This document shows, one piece after another, positions 48,915 to 57,869 of a DNA stretch of 64,000 bases. Within the stretch, counting starts at the first letter, position 1, and every line of letters begins with the position of its first letter. A model generated the notes under the pieces. The model had not been told where the DNA came from. It made no database searches and worked only from the letters and a program-made list of their open reading frames with translations. The position numbers and the translations under genes are program-made. Origin of the DNA: Pelagomonas calceolata (Eukaryota > Sar > Pelagophyceae > Pelagomonadales > Pelagomonadaceae); NCBI GenBank assembly GCA_918797485.1, contig CAKKNE010000001.1, positions 6,138,001 through 6,202,000 of the forward strand, read 5' to 3'.

Positions 48915-48938
48915 GCTAGTGTCTTACAGGCCGCTAGC
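48915..48938 (+). promoter_or_regulatory. GCTAG-GTCTTAC motif, copy 8
   Basis: GCTAGTGTCTTACA then GGCCGCTAGC, close to consensus, 144 bp upstream of the cathepsin B ATG (49082) and 73 bp after the stop of the preceding gene. Confidence 0.65.
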
Positions 48939-49081
48939 TAAACCGCGCGTCGAGCCCAGCCCCCCGCGCTCGCAGCTGCCATTCTCTCCGGCCACATTAT
49001 ACACCCTGTGACACTCCATCGTGCAGTCTCGCAACGTGTGCCCAATTATTCGCCCTCAAACGCCCTGCAAGCCAAGTAATC

Positions 49082-50188
49082 ATGTCTGCCAAATTAGCAT
49101 TCTTCCTGGCCGTGGGCGCCGCAGCCGTCAACGTGAAGACGGAGGAGCGCACGCTCATTCATCCGGAGCGCCGCGAACAACTGAACAAGATCAAGGCCAT
49201 GGCCACGACCTGGGAGGCGCGCGCTGGTCGCTGGGCGCGCGAGGCGCCGGGCGCCAGCGCTCCCGTGCTCGGCCATTTGGGAGACAACAAATTAAACGTG
49301 GCTGCCGCTAAGGAACGCGGCGAGGTCGTCGAATTCGTGCCGAAGCTGGTCAACCCGATCCCGGACTCCTTCGATTCGGCCAAGGAGTGGCCCAAGTGCG
49401 CCAAGCTCATCAACGACATCCGCGACCAGAGCAATTGTGGCTGCTGCTGGGCCTTCGCCGGCGCCGAGGCGGCGTCGGACCGCATGTGCATCAGTACTGA
49501 CGGCGAGAAGAATCTCCCTATCTCTGCGCAGGACGTCTGCTTCAATTCGAACGTGAACGGCTGCAACGGCGGCCAGATCACGACGCCCTGGACCTACATC
49601 CGCTGGCGCGGCGCGGTGAGCGGCGGCCAGTACAACAACACGGGCCCCTTCGGTAACATGGGACTCTGCTCGAACTGGGGCTTCGGTCATTGCCACCACC
49701 ACGGTCCCCAGAGAGATGATCCCTACCCCGACGAGGGCGCCGAGGGTTGCAAGTCGGAAAAGTCTCCCCCGGGCCCCACGAAGTGCGACAACTCGGCCAA
49801 GGGGTCCCACGCCGACTTCAAGGGGGACAAGTACAAATTCCACGGCACGACGGAGACGGCGTCGGGCGAGGAGAAAATTCAACGCATGATCATGGAGGGC
49901 GGCCCCGTCGAGACGGCCTTCACCGTGTTTTCGGATTTTGAGGACTATGCGGGCGGAATTTACCAGCGCACGACGGGCAAGCCGGCAGGCGGCCACGCCG
50001 TCAAGATTGTTGGGTGGGGCGTCGAGAACGGCACGAAATACTGGAAAGTAGCGAACAGCTGGAACCCCTACTGGGGCGAGAAGGGCTTCTTCCGCATCGT
50101 CCGCGGCAAGAACGAGTGCGGCATTGAGGACCAGGTCACGGGCTCGCCGTCCGGCGCGAAATGGACGAAGGCGTCCGAGGAGCTCTAG
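49082..50188 (+). CDS. Cathepsin B-like papain-family cysteine protease
   Basis: 368 residues with signal peptide MSAKLAFFLAVGAAAVNVKT. The propeptide covers about 20-95. The mature enzyme starts near the IPDSFDSAKEWPKC segment; the catalytic Cys is in RDQSNCGCCWAFAGAEAASD (about residue 121). The occluding-loop region, which marks cathepsin B, holds CSNWGFGHCHHHGPQRDD with its histidines. Catalytic His is in GGHAVKIVGWG and Asn in VANSWNPYWGE. Predicted lysosomal or vacuolar protease with endo- and dipeptidyl carboxypeptidase activity. All key residues are present and the length is normal. Confidence 0.95.
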   Translation: MSAKLAFFLAVGAAAVNVKTEERTLIHPERREQLNKIKAMATTWEARAGRWAREAPGASAPVLGHLGDNKLNVAAAKERGEVVEFVPKLVNPIPDSFDSAKEWPKCAKLINDIRDQSNCGCCWAFAGAEAASDRMCISTDGEKNLPISAQDVCFNSNVNGCNGGQITTPWTYIRWRGAVSGGQYNNTGPFGNMGLCSNWGFGHCHHHGPQRDDPYPDEGAEGCKSEKSPPGPTKCDNSAKGSHADFKGDKYKFHGTTETASGEEKIQRMIMEGGPVETAFTVFSDFEDYAGGIYQRTTGKPAGGHAVKIVGWGVENGTKYWKVANSWNPYWGEKGFFRIVRGKNECGIEDQVTGSPSGAKWTKASEEL

Positions 50189-50227
50189 GCCGTACTGTAT
50201 ACATTGCTTGTTAAAAAACACACAGAA

Positions 50228-51919
50228 CTAGGCCAACGTCCCCGCCCGGCGCATCTCGTCCAGCAGGCGAAGATGCTTGTCGACGGGCGCGATAGCGTGG
50301 GCCACGGCCATCCCCGACCCGCACACCGCTGGGACACCTATACCGGGAAACGTCGAGTCGCCGCAGCAGTAGAGCCCGTCGACCGGCGACGCGTGGCCGG
50401 GGAAGGTTTGCTTTCCAGCAGGCCAAGCGCTCCCATAAGTTCCTTCCGGCCGCCGCAGGAACCGTTCATGCGTGAGCGGCGTCCCGATGGACGAATAAAC
50501 AGCGCGTTCGCGGATGTCCGGGATAAACTCTTCCACGGCCTTCCACAGCACCTCTCCCCTCTCCTCTTTCTTCTCCCGATACGCCTCTCGGTCCAAACCG
50601 ACCCAGTCCGCGTAGGGCTCCGTCGCCGGCAAGTAGGCGTGCAGGACGTGGTGGCCCGCCGGCGCCGCGTCTTTGTCTAGCACCGACGGAATCGAGATAA
50701 ACACGAGGTTATCATTCGCAGTCACATCTGACCAATCCCGGACAATGATGTGGTGCACCGCCAGCGGATCCAGGCCCGTCGCGTCGAAGCCGCAGTGCAG
50801 ATGTAGAAATGAGGGCGTCTTCGGCGCCGTCGCGTCGAGGCACGACCCCACGGTGCCGTGCACCGACGCCGGAAGGAGCCTCGCCGTCGCCCAGACCGGC
50901 GCGTTCGACACGACGTGGGTCGCGCGGCGCTCGGAGCCGTCCTTGAGTCGCGCGCCGACGGCGGCGCCGTCTTCCACAATGATCTCGTCGACGTGCGCCT
51001 TTGTCAAGATTTCTCCGCCGTGCTTCGTGATGGCCCGCTCGAGGGCCGCGGCGATCGCGGGGGAACCGCCCATGGGGACGTCCATGACCGCGCCGTCGGC
51101 GAAGAACTCCTTGATCATGAACGACACCGCCGCCGCGGACGTCTCCGTGACCGGAAGACCCGAGAGCGCGAAAGCTAGAAAGTCGAACCAGCGGTAGACC
51201 AGCGACGTGGGCTTGATGCCGGCCGCGTCGAGCACGCGCGAGAAAGGCCCCGACGGGTCGACTCCTTTGAGCAGGAAATCCGCGCCGAAGCGCGCCAGGA
51301 GCGTCGGATCTAGCTTCGGCACGTAGCTCGACACAGCAGTTTGTAAGGCGCCCACATCGGCCCGGAGGGCGATCGGCGGGACGCCAGCGACGAGCGCGGC
51401 GAGCGCCTCGTTCGCGGCGAGGAGTTGTCGCCAGTCGGCAGCCGCCGACGCGCCGCCGAGGCGTCGCAGCTCCGCCTCGAAGGCCCGCTTGTCGCCGGAC
51501 TTGACGCGAAAGACGCCCTCGGGCACGTACATGGTCCACTCGTTGTATGACTTCCATTCCGGCGTCTCGCCGACCGCGTCCAGTACTTGGCGCAGCGGGT
51601 TCGACGACGGCGCCGAGCAACCGCTAAACAGCGACGGCCCGCTGTCGAAGTGAAACGTCCCAGCAGCCGTGCGGCGCTCGAAGCCGTGCGCGCAGCCACC
51701 GATTCGGTCGTGCGACTCGCAGACGGTGACCGAGTAGCCGTACTGTGCTAGCAGTGCGGCTGCGCTGAGACCACCTAAGCCGGAGCCGATGACGACGCAA
51801 TCGCTGGTGCCGTCGCGTTTTGCTGCGGAGAGTTGTGGTGCACGCGTCGAATGCGTCGTCGGTGTGATGAATGCATCGCTTGTGCATGCCACGAGCAGCA
51901 GTACGACGGATGACAGCAT
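50228..51919 (-). CDS. Plastid carotenoid isomerase/phytoene desaturase-like FAD oxidoreductase
   Basis: 563 residues from ATG 51919; a more upstream TTG is rejected. The leader MLSSVVLLLVACTSDAFITPT has the A-F junction of plastid import signals. The dinucleotide-binding motif is DCVVIGSGLGGLSAAALLAQYG with ESHDRIGGCAHGF after it, and the C-terminal FAD motif is VDGLYCCGDSTFPGIGVPA. This is the CrtI/CRTISO family, which isomerises or desaturates linear carotenes. Sequence details (FHFDSGPSLFSG, GDSTFPG) fit the CRTISO-like branch better than the plant-type PDS/ZDS branch. Exact substrate not decided. Confidence 0.85.
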   Translation of the reverse strand: MLSSVVLLLVACTSDAFITPTTHSTRAPQLSAAKRDGTSDCVVIGSGLGGLSAAALLAQYGYSVTVCESHDRIGGCAHGFERRTAAGTFHFDSGPSLFSGCSAPSSNPLRQVLDAVGETPEWKSYNEWTMYVPEGVFRVKSGDKRAFEAELRRLGGASAAADWRQLLAANEALAALVAGVPPIALRADVGALQTAVSSYVPKLDPTLLARFGADFLLKGVDPSGPFSRVLDAAGIKPTSLVYRWFDFLAFALSGLPVTETSAAAVSFMIKEFFADGAVMDVPMGGSPAIAAALERAITKHGGEILTKAHVDEIIVEDGAAVGARLKDGSERRATHVVSNAPVWATARLLPASVHGTVGSCLDATAPKTPSFLHLHCGFDATGLDPLAVHHIIVRDWSDVTANDNLVFISIPSVLDKDAAPAGHHVLHAYLPATEPYADWVGLDREAYREKKEERGEVLWKAVEEFIPDIRERAVYSSIGTPLTHERFLRRPEGTYGSAWPAGKQTFPGHASPVDGLYCCGDSTFPGIGVPAVCGSGMAVAHAIAPVDKHLRLLDEMRRAGTLA

Positions 51920-52738
51920 CGTCAGCGTGTGAGACCACCCCAAATACGAATCACAGGCGTCGTAGCGCTGCTCGAAGCGCGTTGCTTCGCTGCTCTGGTG
52001 TCGTAAGATGTCTGAAAAGCAGCTGGCAAGGCGTGATTGGCAACAGCAGCCGTGTCAGTGGCGGACACAAATCGACGCGAAACCCGTTTTGCCGCATTTG
52101 GTTTGATTTTCGACGCGACGTGCAGCTGTTTGAGTATCCTTCAGTTCGCTAATGGTCCAAAGAGACAAATAGGACGACTCCTGGGGGGTGAAAAAATTAA
52201 TTTCTGGATGTCGCGATACTGACGACGGCACCATGGCGGGCGCGTCGATGGAAACCTGTCAATTCGTGGTCCTGAGGTCTCCCTGGGGTCGCCTAGGGTC
52301 GGTACTAGACGTGCGCAATCGCCTACACCGCATGCGCGGGCGCTTCCATCGGTGGATACATATCAGTACAGGTCCTCAGCCACAACATTGGCTGGAGCAC
52401 AAGTCCGCCAACTTTTCGATCCGAGCTCTCTGGGGAGCTCCAAGTACGGGCGCATGCGGCGCGGGCGACAACCCACCACCAGACCTATCCCAGAGGGCGT
52501 CCGCGAGCCGATCTACATCCGAAAAAAGTAGACAATTTGGACCCGATGGCGCCCCGTTCCCGTCAAAAACGTCAATTACCCGAGGGCCCCCAGTAGTCGC
52601 CGTAGCGGTCTCGTTGGACCCCATACTACCCCAACGATAGTCAATTACAAGTATATGACATCTACACCGCGAGAAGGGTACTTTTGGCTGCCCACGCTCG
52701 GGACGTGAACATCTTGATCTGGACCTCGCGTAAGTCGG

Positions 52739-53117
52739 TCGGTCATGAAACAAATGATCGCGTTATGGTCCATGGTGATGGTACACGGGCTGATGGTCGC
52801 AGGTCCAAGTATGCTGCTCGTCTTTGATAGATCGTGGGCCCGGGAGACCGACGACCCGCGCCGAGCATCTTTGGGTCTCGGAGCAATGTAGTACATGTTC
52901 AGCCCGGTCGGATGGCCCATCCCATCAAAAAAGCGCCTGAAACGCAAATTTATTTTATAACTCACCGGTCTGGGGCCAATTCAGTGCCCCGCGTACGCAC
53001 CGTCGTCCGCGGAGAACGGGCAAGTCGGTCGATTGTGAATAGAACAACGGCGTTATGGTCCATCTGGGTGGTGGCGTCGCTGATACTCGCGGGTCTAGGT
53101 TATTTGCCCGGTATCAT
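52739..53117 (+). repeat. Diverged duplicate coding two hydrophobic peptides
   Basis: Sequence around 52739-52815 is repeated at about 53029-53110 with many substitutions but shared blocks such as GCGTTATGGTCCAT. The same frame is conserved at protein level: MIALWSMVMVHGLMVAGPSM against TTALWSIWVVASLILAGLGY. The first belongs to an ORF of about 48 codons from ATG 52745; the second ends at a TAA near 53121. Confidence 0.55.
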
Positions 53118-53440
53118 CTAAACGCGCGGTACCAAAGTCGCCGATTCGCGCGGCTCTAACGGAGCACCTAAAATAGATGAGTATTTGTTCAATCGGCCTA
53201 GATGGACTCTACCACCAACAAACGGAAGGAAACGAACATAAACTTGGGAGTTGTCTAGTAGAATTCTTTTCCCGCCCTCCGAGCGCGGGCCGTCGGCTCC
53301 GGTTCCGTCGATTGTGTATGAAAACTGGGCTGGAGTTGATATGATGTATCATTTGGACGGTAGAAGGCGCCGTCAATCGCTGGTGTATTTTGGCGAGCCG
53401 CGAGACCTAGTGATCTAGCGTATCGACATACTAGGAATCC

Positions 53441-53482
53441 GTATATATGTATGTGTGTGTGTGTGTGTGTATACATACATAG
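53441..53482. repeat. TG microsatellite with palindromic flanks
   Basis: About ten TG units (53452-53470) flanked by GTATATATGTA and TATACATACATA, so the whole stretch can fold back. Confidence 0.9.
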
Positions 53483-53749
53483 TATACATGTATAGAGGCA
53501 TAGGCGGATGGCTTTTGAAAACAGACCTCTCCGACTGACCCCCGAATAGTGAAGTTCAAAGCTTAATTCCCGCTCTGGGCTCGGCGGCACTTCTAAGGAG
53601 GAGTTGGACGACGCCGCAGCGCAGATAGACTCATAGACTAATCCATCACGCATCATCTTACGCGAATGACGTGGGGTAGGGAGTAGGGAAGGGGAGTGGG
53701 TTCGCCCGAGAGCCCACGAGAAAACCGCGACTCGGTTGTCAACTGCGAC

Positions 53750-54403
53750 TCAGTTGTCGTTTTCTTCGCCCGCGGCGGCCAAAAGACCAGGAAAGATCAC
53801 GACGCCGAAGAACAGGCCGCACGCGATGATGATCGAATACAGCTGGAAGTAATACAGCTGTATGTACTCGTAGCGCGCGAAGGCCATGTCCTTCGACTCG
53901 TAGGTCACGCCGCCATGCGTCACCGAGACGTCGTTCACGTTCTTCTTGCGGTAGAACGCGATAGCCTGCTTCATGTTCTTGCGCGTGAGCATGTTCTTGC
54001 CGCCGCGCGTGGCGCGCGCGTTCGTGGCCTCGCTGCCGGACTCGTAGCCCTCCACTAATTTTCTATGGGTGTTCTTGCTCTCGCGGTCGACGCGCGAGCC
54101 CGGCCTCAAGACCAGGCTGCCGAAGAGGTCCGTGTCCGTCTTGCTCGCCACGAATAACCCCGTCGTGAGCGCCGCGAAAAGCGCCGCGACGACCAGGAGC
54201 ACGAGCCACGGCCGTTTGCCGACGACGTTCTTGCCAAACCAATAAAAGGCGCGCTCGCCGGGGCCGCGGTCCGCGTCCGCCGCGAAACTTGGCTTGGTGT
54301 GCGAGAGCTCGCGCGACGCCGTCGTGGGGTAGCTCGCGTCCTCGACGGACTTCACGGCCTCGACGTCGGCCTTGGTTTCCTCGGCGACGTCGGCGGCGGA
54401 CAT
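53750..54403 (-). CDS. Short Patched/NPC1-like protein (N-terminal part only)
   Basis: 217 residues, ATG 54403. The segment RAFYWFGKNVVGKRPWLVLLVVAALFAALTTGLFVASKTDTDLFGSLVLRPGSRVDRESKNT is the typical entry of Patched/NPC1/Dispatched RND proteins (first membrane helix, then the T-D-x-x-x-L-x-x-P-G-S-R region). Those proteins have about 1000 residues and twelve helices. Here a short luminal part (YESKDMAFARYEY) leads to one more helix (LYSIIIACGLFFGVVIFPG) and the stop. So it is a truncated gene, a dedicated two-helix derivative, or exon 1 of a gene whose later exons are not visible in the gene-poor DNA beyond. Confidence 0.6.
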   Translation of the reverse strand: MSAADVAEETKADVEAVKSVEDASYPTTASRELSHTKPSFAADADRGPGERAFYWFGKNVVGKRPWLVLLVVAALFAALTTGLFVASKTDTDLFGSLVLRPGSRVDRESKNTHRKLVEGYESGSEATNARATRGGKNMLTRKNMKQAIAFYRKKNVNDVSVTHGGVTYESKDMAFARYEYIQLYYFQLYSIIIACGLFFGVVIFPGLLAAAGEENDN

Positions 54404-54921
54404 TTTTCTGGTGTTACCAGCGTCGTCTGCCGTCGCTGACTAGCGTGCGCGTCCGCAAGCTCAGCTTCTGGTATGCTCTGAGAGTTTCTATCGCTCCCAA
54501 CGTTGGCCGTGAGTTTTCTTTGGTTATCGCGATTTGCGTCGTATCTCAGAGAACTCGAAAGCGCTCTCACAATCCAACCTAAGCTCCTCGCTGGGTAGCA
54601 CGAGGATACCAAAAGTCGTGGGCAAAGGTCCCCCAGCCAGGCCAGCCATTCGCCAGACGCATCCGACCGCTTCCCGTCGCAACACGCGCTGCAGATACCT
54701 CTCTCGCGGAAAACAGAGGTAAACGCGGGGGCTAGGCTAGCGACTGTAAGACACTAGCAAGCAAGTAAGCTTGGCTGAACTCGCATAAAACGAGCATATT
54801 ATTAGCCTAGACCTGGTTCTGGAGACAGCATTCATCAACCCTTCGACCGTTGCGACCAACCCTTCATCGCTGCGACCGGTGAGGGAGCAGCCAGGCACAC
54901 AGCACATTGAGCACAACACCA
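54404..54921. other. Divergent spacer of the Patched-like and ABC transporter genes
   Basis: 517 bp with the reverse motif copy at 54736 and no other feature I can name. Short ORFs in it lack domain content. Confidence 0.5.
54736..54758 (-). promoter_or_regulatory. GCTAG-GTCTTAC motif, copy 9 (reverse)
   Basis: Reads GCTAGTGTCTTACAG, spacer, GCTAGC on the minus strand, 164 bp upstream of the ABC transporter ATG (54922) and 333 bp from the Patched-like ATG (54403). Confidence 0.6.
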
Positions 54922-57842
54922 ATGGGCAAAGGCGGCGCCCTACGAGCAGGCCTCAACGGCCGCTTTAATGTGGGAGGCCGCGTCTCCGTCTTCCAAATAC
55001 TGTCGAGAGGCAGCGCTGCTCGGCGCGTTGTAGCCGTCGGCGTCTTGTTGCTCACGCTGGACGTTATCCTGAGTGCAGCGGCGCAGTGGCTGGCGGCCGG
55101 CCGACGCATTCATTTCTCGTACAGCCTGCGCCACGACGCCAGCGATATAGTCGGCCTGGCGCTCTTACGCGTGCTGGTGCTGCCCACGTTGGCCACTGTC
55201 GCGCACCGATCGTGGCACGCGGTCTCGCGCTACTCGGCGCGCGAGGATGGCTACGAACGTCTAAATGATGACAATGAGCTCGGCTTACGCAAGGCGAAGG
55301 CGGACTTAAGGCGAGATCTGTGGCTGGGGTTCTTGTTCGTGGTGGCGTCGGTGTGCCAGGGCTACGTCGGCGTCAAGCTGTGCGTCTACGATCTGGAGGA
55401 CGTCCCACAGGAGCGACGAGCGGCATGTGTCAGCGTGTATTCGTGCCTTCGACTGCTCGACGGCGTGACTCTCCCCCACGCCATCGCCGCGACTCACAAA
55501 ATGCAAAACACAGGCCTTCGCCGTCTGCGTCGGCCTCACGACTCTACTCATAAATGCGGAGGCGTGGCTCCTCAGCAACCTCGTCCAGTCGCAGACGCGG
55601 GTGCTGGCGGCGCTGCGACCCTCGCTGCACGCGCACGCGCTCGAGCTCAGTCAGACGACGTCGAACTGGTGTGACATCTGTGGGATTCGTATCACGACGC
55701 CGACGCTGTGGCGCTGCCATCCATGCAACTTCGACGTCTGCCCGAAGTGCTGGGAGGCGCGCGACGAGACCACGGCGTCGCCGCTCCACCAAGACGGCGC
55801 GCAGAACGGGCGCGGCCGGGGCCGCGGACGCGGAGGCGGCGGCCGGGGCCGTGGCCGTGGCCGGGGCCGGGGCCGCGGCGGCGGGCGTCCGAGCCCGGCG
55901 CAGCAGGCCGAGGTCGAGATTACGAACTGGGACATCGTGCGCGAGGCGGCGAAGCTCATGCGTCCCTCCTGGTGGCTCGTGGCAACGGCGCTGGCCTGCG
56001 TTGTCGCGTCGGGCGTCGCGAGCCTGGCGCTGCCGTCGTACCAGGGCAAGATCATCGACGCCGTCTACGCTCGAGATCGGAGCCGCTTCCGCAAGATGCT
56101 CGAGCTCTACCTCGTCTTCTCGGTGGGCACGGCGGCGACGCAGGCCCTGCGGGCGCTCTGCTTCCAGGTCGTCGGCCGGCGCCTCGCGTGCGCGCTGCGG
56201 AACGAGCTGTATGCCGCCATCTTGAGGGCGGAGATCAGCTACTTCGACTCGACGGCGAGCGGCACGCTCACGAGCCGCCTGACGCAGGACGTCCGCCGCG
56301 GCGTCGAATTTCTGCTCGACGGCGTGGGCGTCGACCCGGTCGATGGCCACACAGGTCAATCAGATGACATTTCCTTTGACGACATTGCTCGGGTCGCTCG
56401 TCGCTGCGGTTATCTCGCTCATCGGCGGCGTCGCGATGGCGTTCTACACGTCGTGGCGCCTCTCCATGCTCGCCTTCACGACGGTGGGACCGATCGTGCA
56501 CGTGACCCAGGCTTATGCCCAGTGGTCCAGAGATCAGAATCGACGGATCCTAGCCCATCTCGGTGAGGCAAATGCCGCGGCCACTGAGGCGTTAGCGAAC
56601 GTGCGTACCGTGAAAGCGATGGCTACTGAAGATCGCGAGGCGAAGCGCTATGCCGACCACACGATGGCCGCGCGAGACCGCGGTATTATCGACGCCTGCC
56701 TGAACGCGCTGACGTCTATCCTCACGAATATTCTCGATTACGGCTCGGGCTGGCTGATTCTCTTCTACGGGGGCGCGGAGGCCATGAGAAAAGGCTCTGG
56801 CCTCTCGGCGGGCGAGCTCGTCACCTACCAGCTCTACTTTAACAAGATCCAGTCGTCCTACAACCAGCTCGTGAATTTGCTCTCGTCATTTACACGTGCG
56901 GGCGGTGCCGCGCAGCGTGTCTTGGGCCTTTTGAAGGCCATGCCGTCGACGGACGCGGGCGGTGACGCTCCACAGGGCGGCGGTCGCGGCGCGGCTTTAG
57001 CCTACGACGACGTGCACTTCACCTACGCGTCGCGGCCCGACGCCCCCGTGCTCAAGGGTCTGAGCCTCGACATTCCGGCGGGGTCGACGCTCGCCTTAGT
57101 TGGCCGCTCCGGCGCGGGCAAGACGACGGCGCTCAACCTCCTGCTGCGGTTCTACGACCCGAGCCGCGGCCAGATCACGATCGACGGCGTGCCTTTACCG
57201 CAGCTCGACGTGCGCTTGCTGCGACGACAATTTGGTGTTGTCGCGCAGGACACGGAATTATTTGATACGACGATTTCCGATAATATAGCGTACGGCGCAG
57301 CGGCGGGCGTGGGCGACGGGGAGGTGCGCGAGGCCGCCGAGGCGGCTTTGGCTCACGAGTTCGTTCAGGCCTTTCCTAGAGGTTACGACACGCGGGTCGG
57401 AGAACGCGGCGTCCGGATTTCCGGCGGACAGAAGCAAAGGATATCGATAGCTCGCGCGTTCCTGAGAGATCCGCGAGTGCTCTTATTAGATGAGGCTACG
57501 AGCGCATTAGATGCGGAGAGCGAGAGCAAGGTCCAGGCCTCGCTCGACGCGCTCGTGGCGCGCGCGTCGGCGACGGTCGTGCTCGTGGCCCATCGGCTCT
57601 CCACCGTCCGCAATGCGGACTGCATTGCAGTCCTCGGCGAGGCCGGCGTCGTGACCGAGCGCGGGACGCACGATGAACTCGTGGCGAGGGACGGCGTTTA
57701 TGCAGCGCTCGTGCGAAGGCAGCTCCAGACGTCCGCGAATCAAATCACCGAGGCCCAGGTCGACGCCGCGGCGCAGGAGGTCGAAGTCGAGGCCGCCATT
57801 GATGAGCTCACGCCGGTCAGGGCCTCGACGCCCCCGAAGTAG
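54922..57842 (+). CDS. TAP-like half ABC transporter with a ZZ zinc finger and RG-rich loop
   Basis: Proposed exons 54922-55464, 55514-56290 and 56355-57842 give 935 residues. An N-terminal membrane part with about four helices precedes a ZZ-type zinc finger (WCDICGIRITTPTLWRCHPC then FDVCPKCW, about residues 232-260). A Gly-Arg repeat (GRGRGRGRGGGGRGRGRGR) follows. Then comes the ABC core of six helices (ITNWDIVREAAKLMRPSWW onward) and a complete nucleotide-binding domain: GRSGAGKTT, ISGGQKQRISIARAF, VLLLDEATSALD and VAHRLST. The NBD and helices fit the TAP/ABCB half-transporter branch, which exports peptides from organelles or loads the ER. Both introns are short (49 and 64 bp); splicing them gives SCLRLLDG-AFAVCVGL and SRLTQD-VNQMTFPL, as expected for the family. 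Confidence 0.75.
56291..56354 (+). mobile_element. Decayed introner-like 64-bp intron
   Basis: The intron from GTCCGCCG to the terminal GGCCACACAG has the same length (8 + 56) as the introner intron at 4094-4157. The inner ends CGGCGTCGAATTTC and TCGATGGCCACACAG resemble the introner termini. The downstream flank GTCAATCA matches the upstream GTCCGCCG at only four of eight positions. This donor was chosen because it gives the family's normal spacing between the LTxD and SWxLS motifs; shorter choices (52 or 31 bp) also keep the frame. Confidence 0.5.
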
Positions 57843-57869
57843 AATGTGTAATTGTATTACGTTGTAAAA

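Larger units (their letters stand above)
51920..53749. other. 1.8-kb gene-poor island of lower GC
   Basis: No convincing gene. Composition is visibly closer to even GC than the rest of the window, with many stops in all frames. The longest ORF (52188-52640) has no fold-like features. It holds a diverged duplicate (52739 and 53029) coding two similar hydrophobic peptides and a TG microsatellite at 53441. A weak motif-like GGTGTCGTAAGATGTCTG lies near 51997. It may be relic DNA of a lost gene or insertion; I saw no element-specific hallmark. Confidence 0.5.

Noticed and set aside
52188-52640. A 150-codon ORF in the low-GC island
   Set aside because: Mixed composition without hydrophobic core or motif; expected by chance in 1.8 kb.
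53441-53482. TG microsatellite as a functional Z-DNA site
   Set aside because: Short and in gene-poor DNA; nothing supports function.
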